Shown: positions 4,966-7,105 of the stretch, piece after piece | How the letters are laid out: every line of letters starts with the position of its first letter | How positions within the stretch are numbered: position 1 is the first letter of the stretch | Origin: OMOG01 sp041485845 | GTDB taxonomy: Bacteria > Acidobacteriota > Terriglobia > Bryobacterales > Bryobacteraceae | Assembly: GCA_041485845.1 (NCBI GenBank) | Contig: JBGPKH010000480.1 | Span: forward strand, 1-7,105 | Length of the DNA stretch: 7,105 nucleotides | Direction: 5' to 3' | Made by a program: the position numbers and the translations under genes | The notes under the pieces: model-generated | Databases searched by the model: none | Told to the model about the DNA's origin: nothing | Seen by the model: the letters and a program-made list of their open reading frames with translations, nothing else

Positions 4966-7105
4966 AACTTACTTTCCACTTCGCGGTAAACGTCTTCCAG
5001 GGCGCCGTCGAGCGCCGAAGCGTCCTTGCCGCCGCCTTCCGCCATGTCGGGGCGGCCGCCGCCTTTGCCGCCAACGGCCTGCGCCAGAGCGCCGGCGAGC
5101 TTTCCGGCGTGGACCTTGGCGGTGAGGTCTTTGGTAACGGCCGACACAATGGAAATGGCGCCGTTCCCGGTGGAGGCCAGCACCACCACGGCGGTCTTCA
5201 ACTTGTTGCGCAGCGAATCGGCCAGCTCGCGAAGCTGCTGGCGATCCATGCCTTCGAGCCGGGCCGCCACCACTTTGACGTTCTTGACGGTGCGGACCTT
5301 AGCCTCGAGGGTCCCGGCTTCCGATTGCGCCAGCTTGCTCTTCAAATGGTCGATCTCTTTGGCGTGCGCCCGTTCCGCGGACAGCAGTTTCTCCACGTGC
5401 TCGATCAACTCGGGCTCCGACGCCCGCACCATATCGGCGATGCGCCGCAGCGCGCCGGTGGACTCCTGGTACTGCCGCAGGGCAGCTTCCCCGGTGACGG
5501 CTTCGATACGCCGCACGCCTGACGAGATGCTTTCCTCGTACACGATTTTGCAGACGCCGATATCGCCCGTGCGGCGCACGTGCGTCCCGCCGCACAATTC
5601 GCGGCTGAATCCCGGCACGGTCACCACGCGAACCTGCTCGCCGTACTTCTCGCCAAAAAGCGCCATGGCGCCGGTGGAGATCGCCTGGTCGAGCGGCATC
5701 ACGTTGGTGTCCACACCGCTGTTGCGCAGGATCTGCTCGTTCATGAGCCGCTCGACCTCTTCGATTTCGGCGCGATCCATCTGCGCGTAATGGGTGAAGT
5801 CGAAGCGGAGGCGCCCCGGTTCCACCACGCTGCCGGCCTGCTTGACGTGGGTGCCGAGCACCTGCCGCAGCGAGGCGTGGAGTAAGTGCGTGGCGGTATG
5901 ATTGCGCCGCGTGGCATCGCGCAGCGGCGCTGCCACCTCCGCGCGCAACACGTCGCCCACGGCAATCGGCGCATGGACCACGATGCGATGCACCGTGAGC
6001 CCGGGGAGTCCGGCGAAAGTCGTCTCCACGCCGGCCACTTTTTCGGTGGACGCCGAATACAGCGCGCCGCGATCGCCCACCTGGCCGCCGGCCTCGGCGT
6101 AGAACGGTGTCTGGTCGAAGACCAGCTCGGCCGTCGCGCCGGCCGGCGCCGACTCCACCGGCTGCTTGTCGAGCAACAGCCCGATGACGCGCGACTCCGC
6201 GTCGAGCTCGCTGTATCCCAGGAACTTCGTGCGGCCGTACTCCAGCAGTTTCTGATAGGCCGGAACCACGGCGCCTTTTTCGGCGCCCTTCCAACTGGCC
6301 CGCGCGCGCTCCCGCTGGCGCTTCATCTCGGTCTCAAAGCCTTCGCCGTCGATCGTCAGGCCGTGCTCGCGAGCCATGTCTTCCTGCTCGTCGAGAGCGA
6401 GGCCGTAGGTGTCGTACAACTTGAACGCGACCGCGCCCGGAATGGTATGACCATCGAGGGTGCGAATCGCCTCGTTGAACTGCTTCTCCGCCTCCAGGAA
6501 CGTGGTGGCGTAGCGGTGCTCTTCGTCCTTCACCACGCGGGCCACGCGCTGCACGCTCTCCATCATTTCCGGGTACGGCTGCTGCATGAGCTCGGCCACA
6601 AACCCGGTGAGCTTGTACAAAAACGGCTCCTCGAAGCCGACCAATCGGACGTTACGCAGAGCGCGCCGCATGATTTTGCGGAGCACGTAGCCGCGGCCCT
6701 CGTTGGCGGGCAGGACGCCGTCGTGGATCAGGAATGCCGCAGCGCGGGCGTGGTCGGCGGCGATCTTCAGCGCCGTATCGACGCGCGCGTCGGAGCCCGG
6801 CGTGGCGCCGAACAGGTCGGCCGCCCTCACGATGATCGGCTGGATCAGGTCGGTTTCGTAGGCCGAGAGCTTGCCTTGCAGGATCGCCGCGGTGCGCTCC
6901 AAGCCGAGACCCGTATCGATCGACGGCCGCGGCAAAGGCGTCAGCTTCCCGCTGGAGTCGCGTTCATACTGCATGAACACCAGGTTCCAGAACTCCATGA
7001 ACCGGCCGCCACCGTCATCGGGGAACTCTTCGTGTTCGCGTCCGGGCTCAGCCGCCTCCACGCCAAAGTCGTAGTAGATCTCCGAGCACGGCCCGCAGGG
7101 ACCGG
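4962..7105 (-). CDS. alaS: Alanyl-tRNA synthetase AlaS (5' partial)
   Basis: AlaRS charges tRNA-Ala with alanine and hydrolyses mischarged Ser/Gly-tRNA. The frame is open to the right edge: the last 44 bases encode GPCGPCSEIYYDFG, an internal class II AlaRS motif, so the in-frame GTG at 7061 is not the start and roughly 150-175 N-terminal residues are missing. Numbering from that GTG codon: catalytic core FMEFWNLVFMQY (21-32) and DTGLGLERTA (49-58); tRNA-recognition region NEGRGYVLRKIMRRALRN (120-137) and YDTYG (216-220). N120 and D217 are spaced as E. coli N303 and D400, which read the G3:U70 pair. The editing domain has HTATH (H388, H392) and CGGTH (C490, H494). A helical, coiled-coil-like stretch (about 550-590) leads to the C-Ala/DHHA1 domain with the glycine-rich GGKGGGRPDMAEGGG (664-678). 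All editing ligands are present, so the enzyme looks complete apart from the edge. It is first in line with ypdA. Confidence 0.97.
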   Translation of the reverse strand, partial: GPCGPCSEIYYDFGVEAAEPGREHEEFPDDGGGRFMEFWNLVFMQYERDSSGKLTPLPRPSIDTGLGLERTAAILQGKLSAYETDLIQPIIVRAADLFGATPGSDARVDTALKIAADHARAAAFLIHDGVLPANEGRGYVLRKIMRRALRNVRLVGFEEPFLYKLTGFVAELMQQPYPEMMESVQRVARVVKDEEHRYATTFLEAEKQFNEAIRTLDGHTIPGAVAFKLYDTYGLALDEQEDMAREHGLTIDGEGFETEMKRQRERARASWKGAEKGAVVPAYQKLLEYGRTKFLGYSELDAESRVIGLLLDKQPVESAPAGATAELVFDQTPFYAEAGGQVGDRGALYSASTEKVAGVETTFAGLPGLTVHRIVVHAPIAVGDVLRAEVAAPLRDATRRNHTATHLLHASLRQVLGTHVKQAGSVVEPGRLRFDFTHYAQMDRAEIEEVERLMNEQILRNSGVDTNVMPLDQAISTGAMALFGEKYGEQVRVVTVPGFSRELCGGTHVRRTGDIGVCKIVYEESISSGVRRIEAVTGEAALRQYQESTGALRRIADMVRASEPELIEHVEKLLSAERAHAKEIDHLKSKLAQSEAGTLEAKVRTVKNVKVVAARLEGMDRQQLRELADSLRNKLKTAVVVLASTGNGAISIVSAVTKDLTAKVHAGKLAGALAQAVGGKGGGRPDMAEGGGKDASALDGALEDVYREVESKL

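Noticed and set aside
5299..6294. A 331-residue Arg-rich frame on the - strand in a second frame within alaS
   Set aside because: It is a frame-shifted shadow of alaS with no domain pattern, while the alaS frame has all expected motifs.

Overview
This window looks like a piece of an ordinary, GC-rich bacterial chromosome. The best guess is Acidobacteriota (Bryobacter/Solibacter-like), at moderate-to-low confidence. That guess rests on three points: high GC in the housekeeping genes, a YpdA-type reductase of the bacillithiol system, and a small CxH...CxxC protein resembling ones I recall from acidobacterial genomes. No marker gene settles the taxonomy.

The layout is two convergent gene blocks. 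On the + strand, mutS (DNA mismatch repair, 5' end outside the window) is followed by anmK (anhydro-N-acetylmuramic acid kinase, peptidoglycan recycling). They overlap by 4 nt (ATGA), so they are probably translationally coupled. On the - strand, reading from the right edge, alaS (alanyl-tRNA synthetase, N-terminus outside the window) is followed by ypdA (FAD/NADPH disulfide reductase of the bacillithiol type), again with a 4-nt overlap (GTGA). After a 126-bp spacer comes a 75-residue putative zinc-binding protein, whose stop codon interlocks with that of anmK (shared CTAA).

The genes do not form one pathway; they are housekeeping functions brought together in two short operons. There are no RNA genes, CRISPR arrays, transposases, phage genes or obvious intrinsic terminators. 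There is no non-coding stretch above 300 bp; the only real spacer is 3853-3978.

I found no previously undescribed multi-gene system. The most notable local signals are: (1) an in-frame, about 87% GC, Ala/Arg/Gly/Pro-rich insert of roughly 40 residues inside AnmK, between two conserved nucleotide-binding motifs, containing small hairpins and short direct repeats; (2) an 18-bp operator-like dyad plus a separate 7-bp-stem palindrome in the only spacer; (3) the small CxH/CxxC protein; (4) a YpdA homologue with Thr at the position of the S. aureus active-site Cys; (5) the tail-to-tail stop overlap between the two convergent units.
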